From: Tetradesmus obliquus
Lineage: Eukaryota; Chlorophyta; Chlorophyceae; Sphaeropleales; Scenedesmaceae
DNA length: 64,000 nt
Direction: 5' to 3'
NCBI GenBank assembly: GCA_030272155.1
Contig: CP126193.1
Coordinates: forward strand, 7,378,001 to 7,442,000
Positions within the stretch are counted from its first letter, which is position 1. Each line of letters begins with the position of its first letter. Shown in pieces: positions 1 to 13,590 of the stretch. Position numbers and translations under genes: made by a program. The notes beneath the pieces are model-generated. The model was not told the origin of the DNA, searched no databases, and was given only the letters and a program-made list of their open reading frames with translations.

Positions 1-332
1 AGCGCAAGCAGCAACAAAAGGAACAGCAGCAACACCAGCGAGAGCAGGAGCAGCAGCAGCAGCTAATGCGTGAAGCTGATCGTCCAGTCAAAAAGGCCCG
101 TGTGGCAGATGCCGCTGCCGCTGGTTCTGTTGATTTCAAGGGCGCCGGCGGTAGCAAGCCTGGCAAGCACGCAAGCGCCCGGCCTGCTGCTGGATCTGCA
201 GCAGCAGCGGCAGCAGCAGAGTGTGACCACTTGAACATTTTGGACCTGTGCTTGAGACGGCTGAGGTGCAGCACGCAGGATGGCACCTGGACAACAAAGC
301 AGCTGCACAACGAGTGCATGCAGGTGGCCAAG
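1..332 (+). CDS. NOV: NOV copy I: end of Q-rich basic N-terminal exon
   Basis: The last part of the long N-terminal exon is complete in the next copies. It encodes a Q/E/R run, then READRPVKKARVADA (a basic stretch like a nuclear signal), an A-rich linker, and a small globular-looking end with the motifs ECDHLNILDLCLRRLR and WTTKQLHNECMQ. Two donor sites nine bases apart (after 323 or 332) both keep phase 0. The next exon, 636-797, encodes AHGVKPMAAVVWRPMLESYL and ends in GCAT|GTGAGT. Confidence 0.7.
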
Positions 333-3300
333 GTGATTGTAGCTGCTGCACGCATGTCAGCGCCTGGGCCCAATGTAGTCTGCTTTTGCAGTAGGAGCTG
401 CCGGAGGTTGCTGCTAAGGGAGAGTGCTTGTGCAACATCTTGCAGGATTTATCCCTATTCTAGCCCTGCTGGGCAACACGAATGATGCAGCAACACCTAG
501 TGTGAAGTTTCACACGCCTGCAGCATTGTGTATGTTTGTATAGTCAAACACATTGGCTGAAGTCTTTGACAAGCAAACACAACATACTCCCATGCGCGCT
601 GCAATCGTGCTGCGGCCGCTGTAACGCGCTTCCAGGCACATGGTGTAAAACCAATGGCAGCCGTAGTTTGGAGACCCATGCTGGAGTCCTACCTGCTGGG
701 GCTGTTTTGTCCATCCGAGCAGCAGCAGCGGTCCAACCAGGCAGCTGCGGTGCAGGCGGCCACTCTGGCAGTTCAGGGGGCGGCGCGTGTGGTGCATGTG
801 AGTACTGCAGCTCATCCAGAGGGAGCAGAAACTACATGCAGGCACAGCGAGTGCTGTTTGTTCAATCAGCACAGGCTGTCTTAACCCAGGCATGCGCAAA
901 TACAGCATACAGCAGATTTCAAACATAAACTGCTCAAGCAAGCAGGTGAGCTGTGTTAGCAGCGGATTTATACAGCAGGGTGGCGTGTGCAGGATGTTCT
1001 GTTTCCTGCAAGCGTCTTGAATGTCAGCAGCACAAGTTGCACAGCAGCACCCAGCTCGGGTGCCTTCAGAGGCCAATCTTCACAGGCCAACCAGCTTTGT
1101 GCGCTTGAGGGCTCTCTGTTTGCCTGCTGCCTGCTGCTGCTCCACACAGGTGTCGCATGGAAGCGAAGACGACGACGACGAAGAAGAGCAGCAGCAGCAG
1201 CAGGAGCAGCAGCAAGAGCCTGGCAGCAGCAGCACACCAGCTACGGCAGCTGGCGCAGCGGCAAGCACACGTGTCAACTGGCCACAGCAACGACCGCAAG
1301 AGCCACTGCAGGCGCCGCTGCTACCGTCCTCAGCTGCTGCAGCTGCTGCTGGTGGTGGTGTACCTGGTGCAAGCAGCGTTTGTGAGCGAAGCAGTGCTGC
1401 AGCGGCAACTGCTTTTGCAGGCGGCAGTAGCAGTGCTCCTGCAACTGCACGGCTCGCTGCAGCTGACAGTGATGGTGATGTGGTGATTGTGGATGAGAGG
1501 CCAGCACCCAAGCTGACAGCAGCAGCAGCAGCAGCAGCACCACCTGCAGCAGCAGCAGCAGCAGTAGGAGGAGGAGCAGTAGCAGGCGGCTCAGCAGGCG
1601 AAGCAGCTGCAGCTGCAGCTGCTGGCACTTTCAGTGCTGCTGCTGTCAGGTCGCCAGCATTCGACGCAGCGCTGCTGGACAGGCGGCTGGTGCTGCCACT
1701 GGTGTGGAACGCAGCTGCCTTTGACGAGTTTGTGTGCAAGTTTGTGACCAGCAGGTAGGGTGAGGTGCTGCTGAGCTTGCACAGCTGGCCCGCAAGAACT
1801 GCCGCTTCCCCGTGTATGCTTGCATGGTGATCTGCATGCAGCAGCATGTAGTGTGCAGCACGCAGCTCCAGGCGGCTCAGTGATTTGGCTTGCATGTACC
1901 GTTCTGTGTACACGCGCCCTTGCCAGCACCGTTGCCCTCCAATGTACCAGATTGTACCAGATTGTACCAGATTGTAGTACCAGATTGTACCAGATTGTAC
2001 CAGATTGCACCAGATTGTAGTACCAGATTGTACCAGATTGTGCTGGCTGTCTTTGCGCAGGCGAGTTGCCACCCTCTGGGACCTCAGGCAGCAGCTGCTA
2101 GCTCTGCACGGACTGCGGCAGCACCCCCGCGCGCTGGAGCAGACACGCCTGCTACTGCAGCTGTCACCACCTGCATATGCAGGGGGTCAGGCAGCAGGGC
2201 TGATGGTGTCACCAGCAGCACGGCGCTTCTTTTCTCCTGCAGCGGAGCTGGCAGAAGTGCCTGCGGTGAGTTTTTATGCAACAGCTGCAGCAGCTTCTGA
2301 TACAAAGAGCAGAGGGAAAGTAACGCTGTTTTGCAACATGGTGTCACCAGCAGTGCAGCGCTTCTTCTCTGCAGCAGGACTAGCAGAGGTGCCTGCGGTG
2401 GGTGCAGCGGCTGCAGTAGCTGCTGGCTTAGCGTATGGATCAGCGCTGTCATGTAACAGGCATCCTGTTTGCGGGTGCTGTTGTGCAGAAGTAGAGCTGC
2501 GTGCTGTTGCGGTTGATGTGCAGCACCGTGGTCAAGAAACCCGCAGATGCCGGGGTTGCTGCGCTGTTGCAGTGTGCTGCACCTGAATACTTTTGTTTTT
2601 TATCGGCCAAGAACGCTGAGAAGCTGTGGCATTCGCACGCCTGGCAGCTGCCAGGGATGCCTGCAGCCTACATCGGAGCATAGATGCCTCGATTTCTCTG
2701 TGTGTCATCGTTCAGAGCAACCTGCAGCAACAATAGTAACATCGGTGTCAACTGCATGCAGGTGACTGCCAGGGGCATCGCACATGCAGTGCTGTGCCGC
2801 GAGCTGCGGCTGTGGCTGGCAGCTGCTGCGCCGACACATGCCCAAGGCACAGGGGAGAACACACGGCTGGAAGAGCAGCACAGCGCTGACCTGCTGCCCC
2901 AAGCGCTACAGGTGAGTCCGGCAGCTGCTGCTCTGATATTGTGTACTGCTGTCTTCTGTCTGGCGCAGTTGTGCTGCAAACATCGCTTAGAATGGCATCT
3001 GCGGTTGACACAGGTGCAGCGTGATGTCTTTTGTCGTGCTGTGGCATGCTGCACGCCCGCAAAATGATGCGCCGTGTTGCGTGTGCCGCAGGACCTTCAG
3101 CCGGCACGGCACGGCAGCGCAGCAGGTGCGCAGCCGCATCCTAATAGCTACGTTCATGTTGCAGAGCCGCAGCAGCTACCTGCAGAAGCATCAAGGCTAG
3201 TGACAGATGCGCTGCATGCAGCAGAGGCAGCGCTGCTGTCCCTCATGCTAACGCAGCAGCAGCAGCCGTCAGACTCAGCAGCCACGCCACCAACCAAGAA

Positions 3301-5419
3301 AGACTACCAGGATCTGGAAGTGCTGTATGCAGCACAAGCGGCTGGCGTAGCAGCAGCAGCAGCAGCAGCAGAAGCAGAAGCTGGCTCAGGAGCAGCAGCT
3401 GTGGCGGGTGCTGAGTTAGGGGCTGCGGCTGGGGCTCTGCATCCGCTGCAGCCACTGCAGCAGCAGCAGCAGCTGCAACCATTTTCAGCTGCTGCCGAGC
3501 AATCAGCAGCAACGACGACGCAGCGTCAACGGCAGCAAGAGCGGGAGGAGTGGCAGCAGCGGTGGCAGCAGCGGCAGCAGGAGCGGCAGCAGGAGCGGCA
3601 GCAGGGAGCGGCAGCAGGAGCGGGAGCAGCAGCAGGCAGGTACTGTGTGGGTGCCTGATAAATTGGGTCTGCCTGAGGGCAAGTACCAAGCTCTACTGGA
3701 GAAGGTGGCATTGATGGCCGAGGTGTGTGTGACTTTTGATGTATTTGTTGCTGAGTCAGTCAGCCTATCAAAAGGCTGGCGGCACCGTCTTCTAGCATGT
3801 TGGACTGCACTTTGCCCAGCTGCACATTCTATCAGCCTGTCAGCCAATTAGCGGCCTTGCTGCACAGCCTAGACATATGCTGGTATGCTAGCAGTCTGGC
3901 AGCGCAGCGCTTGACTTGACTGCAAAAGCAAGATTTCCGTCAGGGCCAGCTGCCGACCAAAGCAGAGTGCTTGCGCAAGCAGCAACCCAGCTCAGTCAGC
4001 GGACCTGAGAAGACATAAGCCTGCTGCACTGCAGTCGCACTCCAGATGAGCTTGCTCGTCATTGCAGCGCAACGCAATTTTGCTGTTGTTCAGCTGAACC
4101 GTTTCTGCTTTGCTTTTGTGCTGCGGGTGTGCAGGCAACTTTGAAGAGCAGGGCCTGCTTTTCTGAGCAGGGGTACCTGGCGGCCTTTGCTGGAAACCTA
4201 GCAGGTGCGGCCACAGGGTTCAGGTTCAGCAGTGAGAACATGACATGGACGAAACGGTTTAGGTTTAGCAATTTGGCAGGTGTGGCCACAGGGTTTGGGT
4301 TTAGCAGTGAGAACATGAAACAGACGGAAAGGTTTGGGTTTAGCAGTTTGGCAGGTGTGGCCACAGGGTTTAGGTTCAGCAGTGAGAACATGAAATGAAC
4401 GGAAAGGTTTAGGTTTGACGGTTTGGCAGGCGTGGCCACAGGGTTGAGGTTTAGCAGTGAGAACATGTTATGGACGAATAGGTTTAGGTTCAGCAGTTGG
4501 GCAGGTGTGGCTACAGCTGCAGCCTTGTCATGAGCATAGCTTGCCATCTCCAAACAGGCTGCCATACAACAGTCTGCCATTGATGCGTGATGTGCTACAT
4601 GCTGCAACATATGATGATGCCATAAGGTGATGTGCTACATGCTGCAACATATGATGACGCCATAAGGTGATGTGCTACATGCTGCAACATATGATGACGC
4701 ATAAGCTGAGGACCTCTTCAGCCGTATTGTGGGTTTCTTGCTCCCGCTTGTTCTATTGCCGGTTAATGTACAGTGTTTGGTAACAAAAAGTTTTAACAAT
4801 ATCGAGTGCTTGGAGTCTTGTGCCATTGTGACGCAAACCAACGGTGTGTGGCGGCTTGCTTCATTGCTGTGGCTATCACGACCACTACATTCAGCCACGC
4901 CAGATCATGCATTCTCCCGGCACATGCCATGTGTCCAGTTGCATTGCTGCTTGCTGATCTGCACTGCTGCAGAGCTCGCCACAGAGGCGCAGGAGCTTAC
5001 AGGCTGCCAGGGTGCCCGCGCAAAAAACCCTCGCAGTTTGCAAGGCGTACAGAGGCCTGTTCTGAAGGTGCTGCTGCAGCTGCTGCAGCACGTACTGTTC
5101 TATGCTGTTAATGGCCGCATTGGTGAGCTGTACATGAAAGGCACACCAGCAAAGCCCGCTGCTGCTGCGGGTGGTGCTGCTGCTGCAGCAGCAGCAGCCG
5201 GCGGTTATACGGCAGACGGTGCCAAGGGCAGCAGCAGTGGCAGCAGTGCTGCAGAGCGGCTTGCTAATGCGCTGCTGCAGCTGCGTGAGGCGTTTGTGGC
5301 GCTGTTTCCTGTGGGGAAGCAGTACAGCGCTGCAGAGGTTGTAAAGCAGCAGCACCTTGTGGCTGGGCGTCTGCAACAGGCACAGCAGCAGCAGCAGCAG
5401 CAGCAGCACCAGCCGCCAC

Positions 5420-5456
<37 letters not shown>

Positions 5457-7296
5457 TGTGGTTTCATGCAAGGGCAATGAACATGGTGGTGCAGCTACCG
5501 GGGCAACAAGGGCAGCAGCAGCAGCAGCGGCAGCGCAGGAGTTTGTCAAGCTGCTGCAGCTGGTGCAGCGCTGGCTCCAACTGCCTTCAGCTACTGCTGC
5601 TGGTGCTGCGGCTGCTGCTGCTGCTGCTACTGCTGCTGCTGCTGCTGCTGGTGCGTCATCTGACGATGAGAGCGGCCAGGCTGACAGTGGCAGCAGCGAT
5701 GAACAAAGCAGCAGCGAAAGTGATGAATTAAAGGAAGAAGACATGCAGCATCAGCAGCAGCAGCGGAAACGGCAAAGACGGGCTGTACCAGATGATGTAT
5801 CAGTCTCAGCAGAGCAGCTGCAGGAGGCTTTGTCCGAGCTCAGTCAGGTCACAGGCTTCAGCATAGCTGGCCTAGCTACCCTAGAGCAGCAGCTGCAGGC
5901 TAGGTTTGGTGTGCAGCACTTTTCCCAGCTAGGACTGGGTGCAGACAGCTTGCTGCAGCTGCTGCAGCAGCAGCCGCAGCTGCTGGCTGTGCTGCAAGGC
6001 AGTAGCGGGCCAGGGCCGGCAGCAGCAGTAGCTGCGCATGATGCATTGGCACCGGTGCCGCTGGCTGCTGTGCTGCAAGCTGCTGGGCAGGCGAGGGCTT
6101 GCTGTGGCGACAAGGAGGAGCAAGGTAAGTGTTCACTAAGCATGCAAAATTGCCCTCCGCAGGTTTTTGAAGCATGTGCAGCAGAACTCGTGACCTTTTG
6201 CCCAGCGTCAAGAAGATACCAGAGTGTATTATTGGGCTGCTTGTAGGCAGCTAAGGTTATTGATGCCAAGAGTGCTTGGACAGCTGTGCACTTTGGTCGC
6301 CACGACACTGTGTGCTGGCTCAAGCTGTCACTTGCTGCTGCACCTGCAGAGCTGTCTGCGGCTGTGTCGAGGTGCCTGTGCGCCACATTTGGAGTGCAGC
6401 ACGTGCAGCAGCTGGGCCACGGCAGCACGCAGCGGCTGCTGCACCTCTGCGCTGCTGCTGCTGCTGCTGCTGCTGACACTCTAGCAGGCTGCCCTGGCAG
6501 CAGCCAGAGCTGTGTATGGGGTGTACACGCCCTAGCAGCACCAGTATCATCACCCTCAGCAGCAGCAGCAGCAGCAGCAGCAGGTATAGCTAATCAACCG
6601 GCAGCGGATCAGTCATTGCAGCTTAGGCAGGAAGTGCCCGAAGGAGCAGCAGCAGGAGACTCTGCAGGTGCTGCTGGGTCTGTCAGCGTTGAAGATGCGC
6701 TGTGCTGCTTGGCTGCAGCGCCGCAGCTGGCTGAGCTGCACGGCTGGTCCAGCTGGCAACAGGTGCGTAGCACGCAGCCAAGTTGGCACACGCCGTGTTC
6801 TTGTGTTGATCAAGGGCGCGTCGCTGTGGTATGGCTTGGTGGACTGAAGCCTGCTTGTGGGCGGTGTGTGTTTGATCAGCAGGGCTGCCGCGCCGCAGCT
6901 GGCTGAGCTGCACAGCTGGTCTAGCTGGCAACAGGTGGGAGCACGCAGCAGTGGCAAGTCTGCATGGGCTTGATGCTGGCATGCAGTACTGGGCAACAGT
7001 CGGCATGTGACCTGCTCTCCCTTTTGTGGCCCAAGCTGCTGGCAACGCTGATGTGCTTGGCATGATATTCCTATTTGGATCACGGAACTTATCTTGCCTT
7101 GGTGTCTTGTCAAAGCAAGGTTCCGCCCAAGCGTGCTGTCTTCTGCTGCTGCTGTCCTTTTCCAGGTGTACCAACCCAGCTTGGGGCCCCTGGCGCAGTT
7201 CCTGGCAGCACACGGCGCTGCATCCAGACTGTTGGTGCTGTCCGTGCCAGCAGCAGCAGCTGGTGCTGCTGCTGCATGTGGCGCAATGCCTGGCCA

Positions 7297-7329
<33 letters not shown>

Positions 7330-7583
7330 GCAGCTGCTGAAGCTGGATGCGTCTGCCAGCAGGGATCATCTGATGCTCTGCAGCAGCAAGGTGCGCCTGG
7401 CTGCATGCATCTGCAGCAGCAGCAGCAGCAGCGCCGATTGCTGTGATTCTTAGCTTGCAAGGTTGGTTCTGTGCAGACAGCAGCTGTGAACAGCAGTTAC
7501 AGTGACTGTCAGGACCTCTGCGCACTGGATACTTTCTGGTTGTTTGTTCTGTGTTGTGTCTTCGCTGACACCAATCGCCAATC

Positions 7584-7636
<53 letters not shown>

Positions 7637-10600
7637 GCCGCTGCAGGGTGATGGTGTGGGTGCTGTCAGCTGTGCATTGTCGCTGGTGGCGCTGTCAGCC
7701 GGGCTGCGCTTTGCACCTCTCAGCCTGATGGCTGAGCACATTGCAGCAGGCCTGCAGGTGCTGGCAGCCAAACACAGGTGCGGCACGCCTGCAGGATGTC
7801 GCAGTGCTTTTCTGGTTACTTCCGCGTTCCGCGTGTGGGTGCTGGTGCAGCTTCAGTATTGCGTTTGCGCAACTGTTCTCTTCTGCACATGCTCAGATGC
7901 CCTGCACAACCCACAGCACTGAGCCTGATGGCTGAGTGCATTGCAGCTGGCCTGCAGGTGCTGGCAGCTAAGCACAGGTGTGGCATGGTCGGAAGGTCTA
8001 GCTACCACACATAATCTCTCTTTCTTTGCCTGTGCGTACGCCTGTGTAGTTGTGCCCATGTAAATTTAGCCGTGTTGGGGGATTGCTAGAAAGCGTGTAT
8101 CTGATTGATTGATTGACTGATTGATTGGGATTGCTGTTGCATCCTGCGCATGCTCAGATGCCCTGCACATTCTGTGGCATACAAGCAGCACCTGCGATGC
8201 CTTTGGTTTTTTCTTCCTTGCCTGCACCCTGTGGACGTTGCACTTGCAGGGGTGAAGCACAGCCAAGCAGCTTACACAGCAGCAGCCGAGACTCTTCCTC
8301 AGCAGCAGCAGCAGCAGCAGCCGCAGCGCTGCCAGCAGCATCAGCCGGCGCACATGCAGCTGCCTCATTCGTCTTACGCTGCCTTGTGCTGCTGCCAGCA
8401 CCGCTGACAGTCTCTCTTGGTGAACAGCTGCTGCTGCAGCCTCTCTACAGCCTCATAGGCAGCAGTGCAGCTGCACAGGGGTTGCTGCTTGAGGTGGCTA
8501 GCACTGCTGCTGCAGAGGCAGCGGCTGTGGCACACACAACTGCAGCAGCAGCGGCAGCGGCAGCGGCAGCAGCGAGGCAGCCATACAGTGCAGAGCTATC
8601 TGTGCTGCATGTGTTGGGTTGGCAGCTGGGGATCAGTGTGTGGCAGGAGGACTGGCAGAGGCGATGCAGAGCGCCAGCTGCTGCTGGTGGTGCTGTGGGT
8701 GATGCTGGAGGAAGGGGCGGCGATGCTCAGCCGTCTATGGATGCTGGTGATGCAAAGGTGAGGACAGCTGTTTGAGGTGTACTGTACTTGAGATCTCAAT
8801 GGTGGTGGTGCTGCTGGTGATGCTGGAGGAACTGCGGCTGGCAGCGGCAGCGATGCTCAGCCTTCTACGGATGCTGGTGATGCAAAGGTGAGGACATTCA
8901 AGCTCTCCAGCAGCAGCAACAGCTGTTTGAGGTGTACTGTACTCGACATGTCAATGGGGTGGTGGTGCTGTGGATGATGCTGGAGGAAGTGGGGCTGGCA
9001 GAGGCGGCGCTTTTGAGCATGTTGCAGGCGTTAGGGATGCGCAGGTGAGGACGCTCAAGCTCTGTAGAAGCAGCAACAGCTGTTTGGACGTGGATTTTGC
9101 ATGAGATCATGATGCTTCCAATTGGAGGAAGTGTGGCTGGCCGCGGCGGCGCTGTTGAGAAGGGTGCTGGGGATGCGAAGGTGAGGACGCTCAAGCTCTC
9201 TAGCAGCAGCAACAGCTGTTTCAAGGTGTACTTCGCATGAGATCATGGTAGTTCAGGTCGTATGTTGCACAGCAATGCATGTTGAAGTTGAACTCAGCAA
9301 TGCCAGGTGTACCAGCATGTTGGTGCCCTGATACAAAACAGGTGTACCAGCATGTTGGTGCCCTGATACAAAACAGGTGTACCAGCATGTTGGTGCCCTG
9401 ATACAAAACAGGTGTACCAGCATGTTGGTGCCCTGATACAAAACAGGTGTACCAGCATGTTGGTGCCCTGATACAAAACAGGTGTACCAGCATGTTGGTG
9501 CCCTGATACAAAACAGGTGTACCAGCATGTTGGTGCCCTGATACAAAACAGGTGTACCAGCATGTTGGTGCCCTGATACAAAACAGGTGTACCAGCATGT
9601 TGGTGCCCTGATACAAAACAGGTGTACCAGCATGTTGGTGCCCTGATACAAAACAGGTGTACCAGCATGTTGGTGCCCTGATACAAAACAACGCCACTCA
9701 CAGCTGCTGCTGTGCTGCTGCTTGCATGCCTGCAGGCACTCCTCGCCTCAGCAGGGGCCCACCCGGCAAGTGACGCTGCACAGGCTGCGCTGCACAAGCT
9801 GCTGATGCGGCTGCAGCAGCAGCAGCAGCAGCAGCCTGCTGGCAGTCACGCTGCCAGTGCAGCTCTTAGTGGTGGTGATGGTGTACCTGCAAGCAATGCT
9901 GCAGCCGCACCTGCCTCAAGCTTGATCAGCAGCACCACATTGCCAGCAGCAGCAGATGCGCAGGCAGCAGCAGAGCGAGAAGCTGCAGCTAAGCAGGCAG
10001 TGGAAGCTATCCGAGCTCGGGAGTTTGGTGTGGGGCTGGGCCTGAAAGGGCCTGCTGGGCAGCTGATGGCTGCTCAGAATGCGCGGCTGGGGCGGGCGCT
10101 GCAGCGGCTGAGCCAGGAGCTGTACAGCAGCAGCAGCCATTTCGTGCTGGAGCTGGTGCAGGTGTGTTATATAACATGTTACTGTGTTACATGATGTTGC
10201 CATGGTGGGTGGGCGATTGGAAGTCAGTTGCCTTGGTTGGCATGTGTGTGCTCTTGCATTATGGTGATTGATGCGCGCATGCTAGTGTACTGGTTTGGGC
10301 TCCAATTTAAATTAGGGCATCTGTGCAGGTGGCGCGCATGTGTATGCATAGCTATTGTCTGCATGCCATGCACTACATTGTGCCTTAAGAGATGAGATGG
10401 GAGTCCCGGTCCTGGGGGCTACCGCATGAGTAGTTGCTCCAGTGTTCCGCCACACACCCGCGGCGTACCGTCTGCAGACCAGCTGCCAATACATTGCGGG
10501 CGCTGCTGCTGCAGCTTTGTGCGCTACAGAATGCGGACGACAATTGCTACCAGCAAGACACCGTGCGTGCGCTGGAGACCCTGCTGCTGCCTGCACCATC

Positions 10601-13543
10601 TGAGGTGTGTCTGATTACTGCTACTGCTTCTGCTGCTGCTGCTGCTGCTTCTGCCCTGCAGAATGCGGATGACAACCGCTACCCGCCAGCTGCCGTGCCT
10701 GCGCTGGAGTTCCTGCTGCTGCCAAACTTCATTGCAGCACTCAACAACGAGGCGGGGCTGAGCGCAGCAGACCTGGCGGCGCTGTGTGACATCGGGGCAT
10801 CCACCAAACTGGAGCAGCGTTGGATTGGCTACAAGGGCATAGGCTTCAAGAGCGTGTTCAAGGTGCGGTTTCAAGGCGCCGGGTTCTATGATTGCAGAGA
10901 TTGGTTGGATGAGCTGCCCAATTGTCTGTCACTGCGCCACCACGCTGCAAAATGTGGCGTTTGTGCTGTAGCTGCTCTGCCGCGACATTGCACTCTGTGA
11001 CGCATCACCAGCAGGGCACCCTACTGCCGTGGCATTCACCACCAGGCTATGCCTGCTGCCAGCTGCTTCTTGGTGTTCTGAGTGTCCACATCTGCTTGCC
11101 AACTCCCTGCATCAGGCAACTGATGTGCCACAGCAACTGATGCGTGCATCCCTACGCTGTGCCCACCACTGACTGCTTATGTGGCTTCTATGCTCTGCAG
11201 ATGGCATCATTGAAGCAAAGCGCGCAGGCTTCAAGTGCACAAGCTGCAGCACAGTTGTGTGGCAGCAGCCAGAGGACTTCCTGCGCGTCCAGGCATGGCC
11301 TGCATCTCTGAGCTCAAGTCACGTGCGGTGCGTGTGCGGTGACGTCAAACTGCGTCTTACTCTGCCAGCAACTAGCCAGCAACCCCTGTTGGAAGTGTGT
11401 AGTAATGATATTCAACTGTATGTAATGGTATGTAGCATGTGCTGTAAGCCTGACATCTTTTTTACTTGCTGCATCATCAGCCTACCTCTCACCACAGTGG
11501 GCACATCTTTATCGGGTTGCTGTCTCTGCTGTTGCAACACAGGACTGTGGTGGATGTGGCACTGCTTCAGCTGTGGGACTCCATGCGGCTGTGCAACCCT
11601 ACCATCTCATTGAGTGGCTTCCTGAAGGGCATCGTGGACGCCGTGGCCGTTCTGCACCCCACGCAAGTGCGTCTCTGGCACGCGCATCACCCTGCATGCT
11701 TGTTTTGCTTGCTGTGTGCGCCCGGCTGACCATTCTGATCGCCCTTGCATGCACCTTGCTGCTGTGCAGCCGCGTCGAGAGATCAACATGCGCACCTTCC
11801 GCCGCGCACATCGCGAGTACAAGTTCTGCCAGACGGACCTGCGGCTTGGTCTGCAGCTGCTGAACGACCTGGAGTGCCCAGCATGCAGTGACGGCATGGC
11901 TGGCGTGCATATCGACGCCAACATGAAGCTGTTCACCTGGCTGCGGCACAGGGAGCTGTGGCGGCAGCAGCACTACAGCGAGTTCTTTGCAGACGATGCA
12001 AGCGTGCAGCCGAGTCTGCAAGCCCTGGACTTGGCAATGGGCAGCACGGTGAGGATTGTGCTGCTGTGCCACATGCTGCCTTGCATCAATAGATAGAGGC
12101 TGCCCCACGTGAACTGTCGCAACATAACATGCGCCTGTAGCTGGTACGTTTAGTGAACAACATGTGCGTTGCAATGATTGGCTTGTTGGCTGCTGTTGTG
12201 ACAGTGTGCAGTGTACAGATCAGCAGCGCCATAGCCTTGCAACGTCTGAGCTGCCTACTGGGCTGTGCTGCCTGCAACCTTTACTTGAGCATGCGCAGCT
12301 CGCGTCCCAGACAACATCTGCAATGGCTTGTGGGCTGCGGCATCTGATGGCCAGCAACGGCGGCAGGCTCAGCAGAAGATCACAGGGCGCTGTGTGGGTG
12401 AGTATGGCATGGCCCTGTTTTCCCTGCATGAACATGCAGCGCACGGGCTGGAATGGCCCTTTTCTTCTGCTCTGGACATGCAGCGCACGGGCTGGCATGA
12501 CTCTTATATGCTGCCCTTGTCGTCATTGCGGCCTTCCCTTTGGACAGTGCATTTGCCCTCACGTGATGACTTACTTCGTGTTGCGACTGCACTGCAGCAA
12601 CCGATGCACGACATGGCGGGCCAATAGCAGCCGCCAACCTGATTGGCAGTGGCGAGCGCTATGGCTATGCCTTCCACATCGCTGCCCATAACCTCATGAC
12701 CAGTGGTCTGCAACAGCTGCACATTGACATCATGTGTCAGTGGGCGGCTTGGAGCGAGCGCGTCGTTGAAGCGCTGCAGCGATACCAACCTCCCACCAGC
12801 ACGCAGCAGCAGCAACCTCTGCATCAGCAGGAGGAGCTGCAGCAGTTGCAGCAGCGCATACAAGAGCTGCGTGATCTGGTGTGCACCGGCAGCTGGGGTG
12901 CTGTGCGCAAGGCCTTGTCACACGCGCATGGCACGCTGCACTCGCAGGCTTGTCAGATGTTGTGGCAGCCTGGGTGGACCAGCGGCTGCGCCAAAACCCT
13001 GGGCGAGGAGTGCGAGCAGCTGTTTTCCCACCTGTCCAGGTTTTCTGGTACAACGCGGAACCAAAGCTCAGCAGGTGGGTGGGCTGCGCATCTGTGCAGC
13101 ATTCCGCGGTCTGGTTGCCACATAATCAGGTTTTTGCTTGGCGCTAGCTGCCCTGGGTTGGCAGTTTACAAGTGCTGCCCGATGGGACTGTTGCTGCATC
13201 ACATCTGATGTTGCTGCAGGCTCCTCAGATGCACTGACTGAGGCGGCACTGCACTTTGGCCGGCAGAAGCGAGCAAAGCAGTCTCTGCTGCTTGTCCAGC
13301 GCTACAAGAAGTTCAAGGAGCAGGAGACCAGGGCAGAGGCTGAGCGGCAGCTGGCCAGCCTTGAGCAGACACCGCCACAGGAAAGGGAGCAGCTTGTGCG
13401 GGACCTGCACGATGAGCTACGGGCCATGGCGCGAGGTGCGACAACAATCGCTATTGTTCTGCTTCTTGGTGGTTCCGTACTTGCAGCTTGCAACAGCAAC
13501 AGAACTGCAGGTGCCTGCAGCCGCATTTTGCATGCCTGCACTG

Positions 13544-13590
<47 letters not shown>

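Noticed and set aside
1080-2072. 330-codon reverse-strand frame rich in A, S and a SGTIWYNLVQ repeat
   Set aside because: Antisense of a poly-A exon and of the 10 bp minisatellite; shortened in other units.
4223-4500. GGTTTAGGTTTAG motifs as an interstitial telomere
   Set aside because: The motif occurs once or twice per 75 bp unit, not as uninterrupted telomere repeats.
4059-4610. 183-codon reverse-strand frame with 25-residue repeats (LLNLNPVATPAK), open in all units
   Set aside because: It is a by-product of the 75 bp minisatellite in a NOV intron; no splice or start context of its own.
9306-9690. CRISPR-like array of 35 bp repeats
   Set aside because: The repeats abut with no spacers, and the genome is eukaryotic.
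9221-9797. Three long reverse-strand open frames with a 35-residue repeat (GTNMLVHLFCIRAPTCWYT)
   Set aside because: They are the 35 bp minisatellite read through all frames; absent from units 2 and 3 where the repeat is single.
11599-12174. 191-codon reverse-strand frame, present in both KDZ copies
   Set aside because: It lies opposite exons with KDZ motifs and agreeing splice phases; it is a shadow.
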